The position numbers and the translations under genes are program-made. Of a DNA stretch of 34,944 nt, positions 1 to 8,487 are shown one piece after another (positions within the stretch are counted from its first letter, which is position 1; each line of letters opens with the position of its first letter). This DNA is from Bacteroidota bacterium. GTDB lineage: Bacteria > Bacteroidota > Bacteroidia > Bacteroidales > JAAUTT01. Under the pieces are notes generated by a model. That model worked only from the letters and a program-made list of their open reading frames with translations. It did not search any database and was not told where the DNA came from. The stretch is taken from positions 1-34,944 of the forward strand of contig JAJYAG010000059.1 in NCBI GenBank assembly GCA_021779665.1, in the 5' to 3' direction.

Positions 1-890
1 TTTTGGGTTTAGTGCTTCATTCCTCCGGAAAGGCGCAATATTTCCCTATTTACAGCCAGTATATGATGAACGGTCTTTCAATTAATCCTGCCTATGCGGG
101 GAGCAGAGATGTTTTATCGGCTACTCTTTTAGGTCGTCAGCAGTGGTATGGATTTGATGGTGCGCCCAGAAATATTGCTTTTGGAGCTCATATGCCTCTA
201 AAAAATGCTAAGTCTGCGATCGGGATACAGGTACATAACGAATCGTTGGGAATTGAAAAAAATACTGGTGTGTTTGGAATTTATGCCCACAGATTCAGGT
301 TAGGTAATGGTAAAATTGCACTGGGGATGAAAGCCGGAATCAGTTTTATAAACGAAGATATCAGCAAAGTTTCACTTAAAACACCTTCAGGCGATGTTGC
401 TTTTGACGATATGAAGGAAGGAGCTGTTATGCCTAATTTTGGTTTTGGCGTTTACTATTCCGACGATAAGTTTTTTGGAGGCTTGTCACTTCCTTCAATC
501 TTAAATTATAATTCCGGAGGACAATCCACTAATCAGTTAAAGTCGTCCAATATATTGTTAACAGGCGGATATCTATGGAGAGTATCGGAATCCTTAAAAT
601 TAAAACCCTCTACGCTTGTGAAATACAGACCGGGGGCATCAACCCAATTCGATCTTAACTTAAACTGGATTTTCTTTAAAAATGATATGCTTTGGGTTGG
701 GAATTCGTACAGATACAACGAAGCAATTGTTACCCTTGTTGAGGTGCAGCTTACACGGCAGTTGCGTTTGGGATATTCTTACGATTATTCCATAGGACCG
801 CTTAAGAACTTCAGCAGTGGTTCACATGAAATTATGATCCGTTACGAATGGCGCGATCGGGTAAATACATTAAATCCATTATATTTTTAA
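1..890 (+). CDS. PorP/SprF family type IX secretion-associated outer-membrane protein (5' truncated)
   Basis: The protein is a predicted outer-membrane beta-barrel of the PorP/SprF family, which helps secrete or anchor T9SS surface proteins. The family opening is clear: YFPIYSQYMMNGLSINPAYAGSRD, shown here as YFPIYSQYMMN followed by NPAYAGSRD, just after a short stretch ending GKAQ that looks like the tail of a signal peptide. The protein ends in NPLYF, and a terminal aromatic residue is typical of outer-membrane barrels. The reading frame is open to base 1 and no full signal peptide fits in the window, so the true start lies upstream; the TTG at base 3 is probably not the start. The PD40/PKD gene begins 3 bases after the stop, which suggests one transcript. 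In related genomes PorP/SprF genes often follow a large secreted surface protein; whether one lies upstream here is unknown. Confidence 0.9.
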   Translation, partial: LGLVLHSSGKAQYFPIYSQYMMNGLSINPAYAGSRDVLSATLLGRQQWYGFDGAPRNIAFGAHMPLKNAKSAIGIQVHNESLGIEKNTGVFGIYAHRFRLGNGKIALGMKAGISFINEDISKVSLKTPSGDVAFDDMKEGAVMPNFGFGVYYSDDKFFGGLSLPSILNYNSGGQSTNQLKSSNILLTGGYLWRVSESLKLKPSTLVKYRPGASTQFDLNLNWIFFKNDMLWVGNSYRYNEAIVTLVEVQLTRQLRLGYSYDYSIGPLKNFSSGSHEIMIRYEWRDRVNTLNPLYF

Positions 891-893
891 TGT

Positions 894-2312
894 ATGATTA
901 CAAGGACATTACATAAAGCAATTTTAACCGGGTTAATTCTCTTTGTTACAAGTTTTGCCTTTGGACAAACACTTTTTGAAGTAAAATCCCTGCCATTTAA
1001 CTCCAAGGAATATAATGAATACGGTGCTGTTCCCTATAATGATGGTATAGTGCTTGTAACTTATCGCGTGCAGCACCTTTATAAAACCGAAGTGGATTTT
1101 GAAGGCAAAGATATTAACGATTTATATTTCGTTCAAAAACTGGATACAGGTCGATGGGGTGAACTTCAGTTTTTCTCGCCCGAACTGAATACAAAAAATC
1201 ATGAAGGGAAAGCCACTTTTTCGCGCGACGGGAGTACCATTTATTTTACAAGGTTTTTTAATCCTCAGGGAAATATTGTCAAAGCTGTAAAAAGCGGCGG
1301 AGAATGGAAAAATCAGGTGGTTATCTCTTTAAATTCAACGGAGTACAGAATTAAAGATCCCTCGTTAACTGCTGATGGTAAGAAATTATTCTTTGCCTCT
1401 AATGCTCCCGACGGATTTGGCGGATACGATATTTATGTTTCAACCTTTGAACGTGGCGACTGGTCCAAACCGAAAAACCTGGGACCTCTGGTAAATACCT
1501 CAGGTAATGAAGTAGCTCCTTTTATTAACTCTTCAGGGAAACTCTATTTTTCGTCGAATAAGCTTCCCGGATTAGGAAAGTATGATATTTTTTACACCCG
1601 CGAAGTAAACGGGAAATGGGTAACTCCCAAAGGTTTGCCTGAGCCTGTCAATTCCAGCAGAGACGATATGTACTACTATTCCGGAGCTGGCGATTCCACC
1701 GGATATTTTTCATCAAATCGTAACCGCTCCTTCGATATTTTCAGTTTCAGGTCACTGTGGCCTTCTTTCGGGGAATGTAAACCCATTGAGAAAAACTCCT
1801 ATACTTATAGGTTTGACGAAACCGGCGTGATTGATGAGAACGATTCCACAACTTCATCGTGGCTTTATGAGTGGGATTTTGGTGATGGTACTCCAAAAGT
1901 CCGGACACCCGAGTCAAGTGCGTTCCATACCTTTCCGGGAATCGGCCAGTACATAGTGCAGATAAATGTTATAGACACCTTGACCGGCATTGTGATGATG
2001 AATGCTAATTCATTCCCGTTTGAAGCCGCAGACGAGGTGCAGGCAGTAATAACGTGTAATGATGAAATTGCGGAAAATAGTTCCGCAAAGTTTGATGCGT
2101 CATCCTCAAATCTTCCTGAATTTAAGAAAATAGATTATTATTTCTGGGACTTTGGCGATGGAGAGACTGCTGTTGGAATTTCGCCGGAGCATATATACTT
2201 TGCCCCCGGAAAATATACTGTAAAATTATGTGTTCAGGCTGCCCCCGACGAAAACGGGGTAGTTAATAAAACGTGTGTATTTAAAGAAATAACAGTTATC
2301 CCTTCTCAGTAA
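894..2312 (+). CDS. Secreted PD40 beta-propeller and PKD-domain protein
   Basis: A 472-residue exported protein. Residues 1-24 form a signal peptide (hydrophobic LTGLILFVTSFAFG, then Q). Residues about 100-285 contain PD40/WD40-like propeller blades with repeats such as FSRDGSTIYFTR, TADGKKLFFASN and NSSGKLYFSSN. Two PKD modules follow, marked by WDFGDG near residues 327-332 and 418-423. The blades resemble those of the T9SS lipoprotein PorE, but the OmpA-like peptidoglycan-binding domain is absent and PKD modules stand in its place. No T9SS C-terminal sorting domain is visible. It follows the PorP/SprF gene by 3 bases, so a role as its partner or an accessory surface protein is a reasonable inference. 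The exact function is unknown. Confidence 0.82.
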   Translation: MITRTLHKAILTGLILFVTSFAFGQTLFEVKSLPFNSKEYNEYGAVPYNDGIVLVTYRVQHLYKTEVDFEGKDINDLYFVQKLDTGRWGELQFFSPELNTKNHEGKATFSRDGSTIYFTRFFNPQGNIVKAVKSGGEWKNQVVISLNSTEYRIKDPSLTADGKKLFFASNAPDGFGGYDIYVSTFERGDWSKPKNLGPLVNTSGNEVAPFINSSGKLYFSSNKLPGLGKYDIFYTREVNGKWVTPKGLPEPVNSSRDDMYYYSGAGDSTGYFSSNRNRSFDIFSFRSLWPSFGECKPIEKNSYTYRFDETGVIDENDSTTSSWLYEWDFGDGTPKVRTPESSAFHTFPGIGQYIVQINVIDTLTGIVMMNANSFPFEAADEVQAVITCNDEIAENSSAKFDASSSNLPEFKKIDYYFWDFGDGETAVGISPEHIYFAPGKYTVKLCVQAAPDENGVVNKTCVFKEITVIPSQ

Positions 2313-2401
2313 AGTTAAATTTTTGACTTTGAGTCGTAGGGATTGACATTATTTTATAACTTAGATTTAGCAATTACATTTTGCATCATATATTGTCGTA
2401 T

Positions 2402-3388
2402 ATGAATTTTTTTAAGATGAGGCGATTTATTTTGACTGTTGGACTTAGTGCTTTAATTTCAAGCTTTTTGTATTCTCAACCAGTACCCGGAGACGATGAA
2501 AACATTCCCTATCTGATGACCTTCGGACCTAAAGCAGAGAAATCGTGGGGTGATGATGATTTTTCCCAGACTTTTTTCTTCCTGATTCCTGAAGCCTATA
2601 AGGATCCGGTGTTTATTAAAGTATTTGACCCGGATGTAGGCGGACTCGTGGACGAGTTAAACGGAACCTTTGATACCCAAATGACATATTCGGTTTATGG
2701 GGGTAAAGATGCTTATAATCATCCTGACGCCCGTGAAACTGATCCCATTGGTAATTATAAAAGTGGAAATCTCCTGGCTACCAAAAGCTTTGGTGTAAAT
2801 CCCCGTTATGATAACAACTGGTATGTTTTCGGACCTTTTAACCCTACTGAAGGAGAGTATGTAAAGGATTTTGGCGGATATGTTTTCAAAGTAATCTGCG
2901 ACGGAGTTGCTGGAAACGATGGGAATATGTATCGCTACTATTTAAGTACTTCGGGTACCACAAATAAATCAATAGAAGGAGCTTATGCTTTTGCTTACGA
3001 ATACTCTTTCCGGATGCACGACGACCCGAAGGAAATATCCCATATTTATCCTTATGTCGATAACCGGACCATAACGATTAAGCAGATGAATTTCGACTGG
3101 GACAAAGATGGCTTTATTAGAGCAGTATCTGTTGCCCGCAAAGGCCAGATGTGTGCTGTTTCAAACGAAGACGAGTGGGTTTCGTCTGAGCTCAAAATCT
3201 TTGATGAGGAAAAGAACACATCTTTCGATTTCCAATTCATAAAAAAGGCCAATCCTCCTGTTAAAAATAACAATGTGGTTGTAAATGTGCGGAACCAATA
3301 CAATGAGTTGTTGAGATTCAACACTGTACCTATCGGGGGTGTGCCAAAGTATAAATTTGGTGAAATAAAGGCAACTAAGATAAAATAA
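2402..3388 (+). CDS. Exported protein of unknown function
   Basis: I do not recognise this family. The frame is open from a TTG at 2381, but an ATG at 2402 (or 2417) places a normal signal peptide at the N-terminus (MRRFILTVGLSALISSFLYSQ), so I prefer those starts. The mature part of about 300 residues is rich in aromatic residues and in Asp and Gly, without transmembrane segments or a sorting domain. It includes LMTFGPKAEKSWGDDDFSQ, FFFLIPEAYKDPVFIKVFDPDVGG and NYKSGNLLATKSFG. The pattern suggests a beta-sandwich secreted or periplasmic protein, which is inference from composition only. It lies 89 bases after the PD40/PKD gene and 18 bases before the propeller-phosphatase gene, all on the same strand, so it probably belongs to the same surface cluster. 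Confidence 0.75.
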   Translation: MNFFKMRRFILTVGLSALISSFLYSQPVPGDDENIPYLMTFGPKAEKSWGDDDFSQTFFFLIPEAYKDPVFIKVFDPDVGGLVDELNGTFDTQMTYSVYGGKDAYNHPDARETDPIGNYKSGNLLATKSFGVNPRYDNNWYVFGPFNPTEGEYVKDFGGYVFKVICDGVAGNDGNMYRYYLSTSGTTNKSIEGAYAFAYEYSFRMHDDPKEISHIYPYVDNRTITIKQMNFDWDKDGFIRAVSVARKGQMCAVSNEDEWVSSELKIFDEEKNTSFDFQFIKKANPPVKNNNVVVNVRNQYNELLRFNTVPIGGVPKYKFGEIKATKIK

Positions 3389-3406
3389 TCAACTTAACAA
3401 CATTAT

Positions 3407-6400
3407 ATGAGGTTCATAGGCCTTGCTATTACGCTTGTTTTCCTTACCCTGACATTGAGCAGCGATATTTTGAATGGTCAGGTATATAAGTTTCAAAAAT
3501 ATGGGGTGGCAGAAGGAATATGCCATCCTTTTGTTTATAATGTTAATCAGGATATTAATGGCTTTTTGTGGGCATCTACTGGTGTTGGTCTTTGCCGCTA
3601 TGATGGATTTAATTTCAGTGCTGCCCAAACCGACTCTTTAACAGAAGCATACGCTGGTGTTAGTTTCAAGGATAAAAAAGGAAATCTGTGGTTTGGCCAC
3701 AGCAATGGAAGCGTATCGTTTTATGATGGAAAAAAATTCCGTGTTATCACCTTCAAAAATAATAACGGGGGCAGTATCAATGGATTTGCCCAGGATAAAT
3801 GGGGAAATATACTTGTATTAACCCAATCGAACGGAATTATAAGAATTGGTTCTGATAACCGGCATGAATTTCTATCCGAACCTTTTAAAGGCCGGTTAAC
3901 TTATGCTATCAGTTTTACTTCCCGCGATGAGCTTTTGGTTGGGACCGATGATGGAATTTCAATTATGGCCTACAGTAAAAACTTAGCTGACGTTAAGGAG
4001 ATTGGCAAGGTTGAAAACTTACCTCTTTCAAAGGTTCAGTTTATTTATAAGCAGGATTCCAATGATATTTTCTATGTTGGCACTGAAGATGCCGGCTTGT
4101 ATAAGCTTATAATAAACAAGGGACAATCAGGTTTTATTGTGGAGAATCTTGGTAAGCTCTTTGGAATTGAATATGAAAATATTCAGTCGGCTTATAAGGA
4201 TTCGGAAAATAACCTCTGGATTTCAACTTTTGGTAAAGGTTTGTTTAAAGTAGTTTTAAAGGCCGACGGCACCTACAAGGAGGTTATAAACTACAACTCC
4301 TTAAATGGTTTGGGGCAGGATTTTATAAAGAATGTATTTCAGGACAGGGAAGGTAATATTTGGGTTTCGACCTATGGTAACGGCTTAGCAGCTTTAGTCG
4401 ACGAATCGTTCACTTTTTTCGATTTCCAGAAGTATATTGGTAAAAACATTCTGTCTGTAGCTTTCCATCCCGAGGGATATTTCCTGGGAGGTGAAAAATC
4501 ACTGCTAAAGGTTACGAACGGATTGAAAAAAGAAGTAACTATAATTGGCGGGTTGCCTTTCGATAATATTACAGCTTTATGCTACAGCGATAATGGAACT
4601 TTGTGGGTAGGCACCAAAAAAAATGGTGTTTACATGGTATTGCCCGGAAGAACTTCGGCATCTCAGTTTTTCCGTGCCGATAATTCACTTGGAAACTCTG
4701 TAAGTTCATTCGCCTTGTCGGACAACGATCTATATGTTGGAACTAAGGACGGAGTTTACCAGATTAATTATCTGAATAAAGAGTTCAAACATCACAATAC
4801 TTCCACCGGACTGCCTCACAACAACATACACCAGGTTTATACCGATGCCAAAAACAATGTACTCATCGCTACAAAAAGTAATTCTGTAATAAGTATTACG
4901 AGGGATATAGAGTATAAAATTGATGGAAATGTTGAGATTGAATTTACCTGCATCACCGAAGACTATGAAGGGAACATATGGGCAGGAACGAATGGAGCCG
5001 GGGTTTTTAAATTCACAAAAAATAATTCCAGATATTTTTCTGTTAAGACTTCAGGTTTAAAATCGGATTACTGCTATGCCATGACAACCGATAATTCAGG
5101 AAATATATGGGTAGGGCACCGGTTGGGATTAAGCAGGATCAATGTTAAAAGTGAATTGGTTAAGACCTACGGCCCCGAAACGGGTATAGACGGAGATGTC
5201 AATCCTGCAGCTATTGTCGGGAACAAGTCGGGTAATATGCTTTTTGGAACTACAACAAGTTTGATTCATTACGAATCCTCGAAAGTAAATTCCAAAAAAT
5301 TACCACCCATTGTAAATATAACCAAAGTTGAAATTTCGGATAAGGAGTATGATTTTAATGAGAGAATAGTTCTTCCTTATTCTATTTACAAGATGAGAAT
5401 CGATTTTATCGGTTTAAATTACAGTAATCCAGAACAGGTTACCTATAAATATAAGCTCGATGGTTTCGATATCGATTGGTCTGATCCTTCAAGTCAGCGA
5501 TTTGCAATTTATTCGCGTTTAAGCGATGGTGATTACAAATTTATGGTTCAGGCTTGCAACAGCGATGGACAATGGACTGAACAACCTCTTGTTTTACAGA
5601 TTCGGATTAAAAAACCTTTCTGGAAAACATGGTGGTTTATGTCTCTGATGGTTATAGCGCTGGTTTCGGGCGTATATACAATCATTGTTGTCAGGGAGCG
5701 TAAACAAAAGGAATTTCAGATTTACCTTGAAAAGATGCTCGACGACAGGACGAAGGAAGTCCGGGAACAAAAGGAAGAGATTGAAACCAAAAACAGAGAT
5801 ATTACTGACAGCATAAACTATGCGCAGCGCATTCAGGCGAGTATTCTTCCATCGGTGCGCAAATTACAGCAGTACTTTACCGGATCTTTTGTGTATTATG
5901 CTCCCCGCGATATCGTTAGTGGCGACTTTTACTGGTTCGATCAGTTGCCGGGCACCAGCAAGTTTATTATTGTGTGCGCCGACTCAACAGGGCACGGAGT
6001 TCCGGGTGCGTTCATGTCGATGATTGGAACTACTTTAATAAAGGATATTTGTAACAGGCCCGATGTTAAATCGCCTGCAGATATATTAAATATTCTCGAT
6101 AACGAAATTAAGGCAACACTTAATCAGAACCTGGAAGGCGAAAGGCCTAACGACGGTATGGATATAATTGTTGTGGAGCTCGATGTTGTTACCAATATGA
6201 TGCGTTGTTCTTCGGCAATGAGGCCATTTATTGTTTACCAGAACGGAGAGCAGATCTACTTCAAGGGAAGCCGGAACTCAATTGGCGGTCAGGTTCGTGA
6301 AGAAAAGATTTTCGAAACTGTAGAACTGCAGCTTACCAAGGGCGACCTTATTTATATGTTTTCCGACGGCTACCCCGATCAGTTTGGCGGACCTCATGGT

Positions 6401-6556
6401 AAAAAATTCAAAATGGTACGTTTACGCAACCTTCTGAAGGATATTTACGAAAAGCCTATGGAAGAGCAATATAACTATGTAAAAAGTAATTTTGAGCTCT
6501 GGAGAGGCGAATTAGCGCAGGTTGACGACGTATTATTTATGGGAATCCGTATCTGA
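3407..6556 (+). CDS. Two-component-propeller/Y_Y_Y receptor with SpoIIE-type PP2C phosphatase output
   Basis: A 1049-residue membrane receptor. A signal peptide (residues 1-25) is followed by many Reg_prop blades, each carrying a GNxWxGT-like motif (GNLWFG, NLWISTFGKGL, GNIWVSTYGNGL, GTLWVGTKKNGV, GNIWAGTNGAGV, GNIWVGHRLGL). Next come a Y_Y_Y domain (about 670-735, YKYKLDGFDIDW), one transmembrane helix (about 745-765), a short coiled coil (ERKQ to DITDS) and a SpoIIE/PP2C domain (about 803-1049). Metal-binding acidic positions of the phosphatase are visible: SGDFYWFD, ADSTGHG, FSDGYPDQFGG and VDDVLFMGI. The extracytoplasmic sensor of a hybrid two-component system is thus joined to a serine phosphatase in place of a histidine kinase. 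SpoIIE-type phosphatases usually act on anti-sigma-factor antagonists; none is encoded in the window. The last 24 bases overlap the convergent LuxR gene. Confidence 0.92.
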   Translation: MRFIGLAITLVFLTLTLSSDILNGQVYKFQKYGVAEGICHPFVYNVNQDINGFLWASTGVGLCRYDGFNFSAAQTDSLTEAYAGVSFKDKKGNLWFGHSNGSVSFYDGKKFRVITFKNNNGGSINGFAQDKWGNILVLTQSNGIIRIGSDNRHEFLSEPFKGRLTYAISFTSRDELLVGTDDGISIMAYSKNLADVKEIGKVENLPLSKVQFIYKQDSNDIFYVGTEDAGLYKLIINKGQSGFIVENLGKLFGIEYENIQSAYKDSENNLWISTFGKGLFKVVLKADGTYKEVINYNSLNGLGQDFIKNVFQDREGNIWVSTYGNGLAALVDESFTFFDFQKYIGKNILSVAFHPEGYFLGGEKSLLKVTNGLKKEVTIIGGLPFDNITALCYSDNGTLWVGTKKNGVYMVLPGRTSASQFFRADNSLGNSVSSFALSDNDLYVGTKDGVYQINYLNKEFKHHNTSTGLPHNNIHQVYTDAKNNVLIATKSNSVISITRDIEYKIDGNVEIEFTCITEDYEGNIWAGTNGAGVFKFTKNNSRYFSVKTSGLKSDYCYAMTTDNSGNIWVGHRLGLSRINVKSELVKTYGPETGIDGDVNPAAIVGNKSGNMLFGTTTSLIHYESSKVNSKKLPPIVNITKVEISDKEYDFNERIVLPYSIYKMRIDFIGLNYSNPEQVTYKYKLDGFDIDWSDPSSQRFAIYSRLSDGDYKFMVQACNSDGQWTEQPLVLQIRIKKPFWKTWWFMSLMVIALVSGVYTIIVVRERKQKEFQIYLEKMLDDRTKEVREQKEEIETKNRDITDSINYAQRIQASILPSVRKLQQYFTGSFVYYAPRDIVSGDFYWFDQLPGTSKFIIVCADSTGHGVPGAFMSMIGTTLIKDICNRPDVKSPADILNILDNEIKATLNQNLEGERPNDGMDIIVVELDVVTNMMRCSSAMRPFIVYQNGEQIYFKGSRNSIGGQVREEKIFETVELQLTKGDLIYMFSDGYPDQFGGPHGKKFKMVRLRNLLKDIYEKPMEEQYNYVKSNFELWRGELAQVDDVLFMGIRI

Positions 6557-7150
6557 CGGCTGGGTTGCCCTTTTAATATCTTCTTCGCTTATAATCTTGT
6601 GCAGAATAGCATAAATTGTTAAACCGGGAACGGACTTGATTCCAAGTTTCCCGGTTATATTTTTTCTATGGGCAATGACTGTGTGTGGACTTATAAACAG
6701 CCTGTCGGCTATCTCCTTATTCGTATAACCGAGAACAAGTTCGCGCATAATAATTTTCTCACGATCGCTGAGTGCATCGGAAAGTTCTTCCTTTCCGGAT
6801 GAATCTTTCAGGCTTTTGAAAACTTTTATCAGCTGATTCTGAATGATGTTTTTGTTTTGTCCCAGATCAATAGTTTCAAAATTTTCATGTAACCATGAGC
6901 CAGACTCATTTTTCCGCAGCACGATGATACGGGTGTTCTTTCCCCAGATTTTTGGAATGCTTCCGTTTAACTCCGGGAAGTCGTCGGGGCAGATAAAAAT
7001 AATTTGTTTATCGGTTTTGTATTGCAGTTTTAGCAAAACATCAGGTTGCTTTACATCCTCATAGACGAACTCCAGATTGAGATTTTGCATGATAGAGACC
7101 AGCCCTTTGCGAACAATATACGATTTTATGGCAAACAGTACTGTTGTCAA
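6533..7150 (-). CDS. LuxR-type transcriptional regulator with degenerate receiver domain
   Basis: A 205-residue regulator. Residues about 127-190 form a LuxR/GerE helix-turn-helix (LSDREKIIMRELVLGYTNKEIADRLFISPHTVIAHRKNI). The N-terminal 115 residues have receiver-like length and alternating beta strands, but the acidic pocket is missing: strand 1 reads TTVLFAIKS with no Asp pair, and the strand-3 end, where the phosphorylated Asp should sit, reads IIFICPDD with Cys54 at about that place. I infer it is not controlled by ordinary phosphorylation. It starts 2 bases after the stop of the upstream hemerythrin gene, so the two are almost certainly co-transcribed and this regulator may control the stress functions of that operon. 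Its 3' end overlaps the oppositely oriented phosphatase gene by 24 bases. Confidence 0.88.
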   Translation of the reverse strand: MTTVLFAIKSYIVRKGLVSIMQNLNLEFVYEDVKQPDVLLKLQYKTDKQIIFICPDDFPELNGSIPKIWGKNTRIIVLRKNESGSWLHENFETIDLGQNKNIIQNQLIKVFKSLKDSSGKEELSDALSDREKIIMRELVLGYTNKEIADRLFISPHTVIAHRKNITGKLGIKSVPGLTIYAILHKIISEEDIKRATQPSDTDSHK

Positions 7151-7152
7151 AG

Positions 7153-7890
7153 CTATAGTTTTGAGAGTTTGTCCTTTACTTCTTTCTCCATGCTTAAGGC
7201 TTTCGGAATCATTACTTTTTCTTCGATTCGCGAATGATCGTTTAAATCATTCTCCAGGGCAAAAATCTCGAAAAGCAGTTTGTTGCACGAATACATATCG
7301 CAGGGTCTGGGAAGGTATTTGATAATGAGGTTCTGCAAATCAGTGAGTTTCTCTTCAACATCGTCGTGTGTATTCTTGTATTGTTCAATTGAGTAATTTT
7401 TGAAACGATGGACGAGTTCCGGAGAGGAACTGTTTGTGGTTTGAAGATTTTCCAGCCAGAAAACATAAGGGAAAACATCTTTTTCTTCTTTTTCAATATG
7501 CTTGGTAAGCTGTTCTTTATAACCTGAGAAAAAGCTGATAATCAAACCTATTGTTTTTTCTTCGTTATAACAGACCTTAATGGTTTGGTTTAATAACAAC
7601 TCCAGTTCAGGCAGTTTTTTATCAATATAATAATGATGAGTACCACGAAGATAATGCAGTATTGATTGAACCGGGTATTTCTGAAGCTGCTTTTGAGGGA
7701 AGTAATCCTTGTGATGATAAGTGTTTGCTATGTCGAGAAAAAAGTTTACGTCGATGTTATTTTTTCGGCACACTTCCTCAACCGTGGCATCGCCAAATCC
7801 AAGACCAATACCGAAACGATTCAGTACATTCAGTAATAAATAGTTAAGATGAACCAAATCGGCCATCTTCATATTTTTTAATAGGTGCAT
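7153..7890 (-). CDS. RIC/YtfE-like di-iron hemerythrin protein (ScdA-type N-terminus)
   Basis: A cytoplasmic di-iron protein of the repair-of-iron-centres (RIC, YtfE/ScdA) family, linked to nitrosative and oxidative stress. The likely iron ligands match the E. coli YtfE pattern: H85 or H86, H131 with E135 (HIEKE), H175 (KNTHDD), and H229 with E233 (HSRIE). Residues about 20-60 form the ScdA N-terminal domain (VEEVCRKNNIDVNFFLDIA), but the usual Cys-Cys-Gly-Gly motif is replaced by FGIGLGFG. The start at 7890 is one base beyond the stop of the upstream lipoprotein gene; an internal Met at residue 7 or 9 is also possible. The LuxR gene follows after 2 bases. The domain-level assignment is firm; the biochemical role of the variant lacking the Cys pair is inferred. 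Confidence 0.9.
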   Translation of the reverse strand: MHLLKNMKMADLVHLNYLLLNVLNRFGIGLGFGDATVEEVCRKNNIDVNFFLDIANTYHHKDYFPQKQLQKYPVQSILHYLRGTHHYYIDKKLPELELLLNQTIKVCYNEEKTIGLIISFFSGYKEQLTKHIEKEEKDVFPYVFWLENLQTTNSSSPELVHRFKNYSIEQYKNTHDDVEEKLTDLQNLIIKYLPRPCDMYSCNKLLFEIFALENDLNDHSRIEEKVMIPKALSMEKEVKDKLSKL

Positions 7891-7891
7891 T

Positions 7892-8389
7892 TTATTGTTT
7901 TTTAAGCCCGGTAATAGGAGTAGTGGATGCTACATTACTTTTGTTTCCGGCCCTGTCCATAATGTAGAAATCGTATTTTATGGTATCGTAATTAATAACC
8001 AATTCGCTTATATCTATTTTAATGGTACCTTTTATGGTTTTATTCTGGCCTTCACGTCTCATTATTTCTGCAAAAGGAATCCGGTAGCGAATGGAGTCGA
8101 CAAGTAATGAGTCAACGTTGATAAATTCACCGTTTCGCTGTTCATATCTGCTGAAAAACAAATTATTCACCGTGTCGACCGTATCACCTATATCGCCGTC
8201 TCCATCAACAAATTTGAAGTAAATGGCAACATTCCGCTGATTAAACCCGCTGGAATAGGCCGTATCGTAAACACGGTATTTTGAGAATGAAATTTCCGGA
8301 ATTGGAGAATACGATTCAGTTTTTTCGCAACTCAACAGAATGGCGAAAAACACACAAACTATCAAAATAAGATTTAAAAACCTTTTCAT
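7892..8389 (-). CDS. Small lipoprotein of unknown function
   Basis: A 165-residue predicted lipoprotein. The N-terminus is a lipoprotein signal peptide with a clear lipobox (LLSC, Cys21), then ESYSPIPEISFSKY. The mature part contains a DGDGDIGDT stretch that could bind calcium or form a tight turn, and ends with DRAGNKSNVASTTPI, giving a compact beta-rich appearance. No domain name can be assigned. It lies 98 bases downstream of der and only one base upstream of the hemerythrin gene. It may be co-transcribed with the hemerythrin and LuxR genes, but whether it works with them is not shown by the sequence. Confidence 0.78.
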   Translation of the reverse strand: MKRFLNLILIVCVFFAILLSCEKTESYSPIPEISFSKYRVYDTAYSSGFNQRNVAIYFKFVDGDGDIGDTVDTVNNLFFSRYEQRNGEFINVDSLLVDSIRYRIPFAEIMRREGQNKTIKGTIKIDISELVINYDTIKYDFYIMDRAGNKSNVASTTPITGLKKQ

Positions 8390-8487
8390 ACCAGAGACCT
8401 TTATTTTATGCTATTGGTTGATTTTTAATCCTCTCCCGAGTCTTGTTTTAAACCATGAAATTTACAGATTGTTTGTGAATTGACAAC

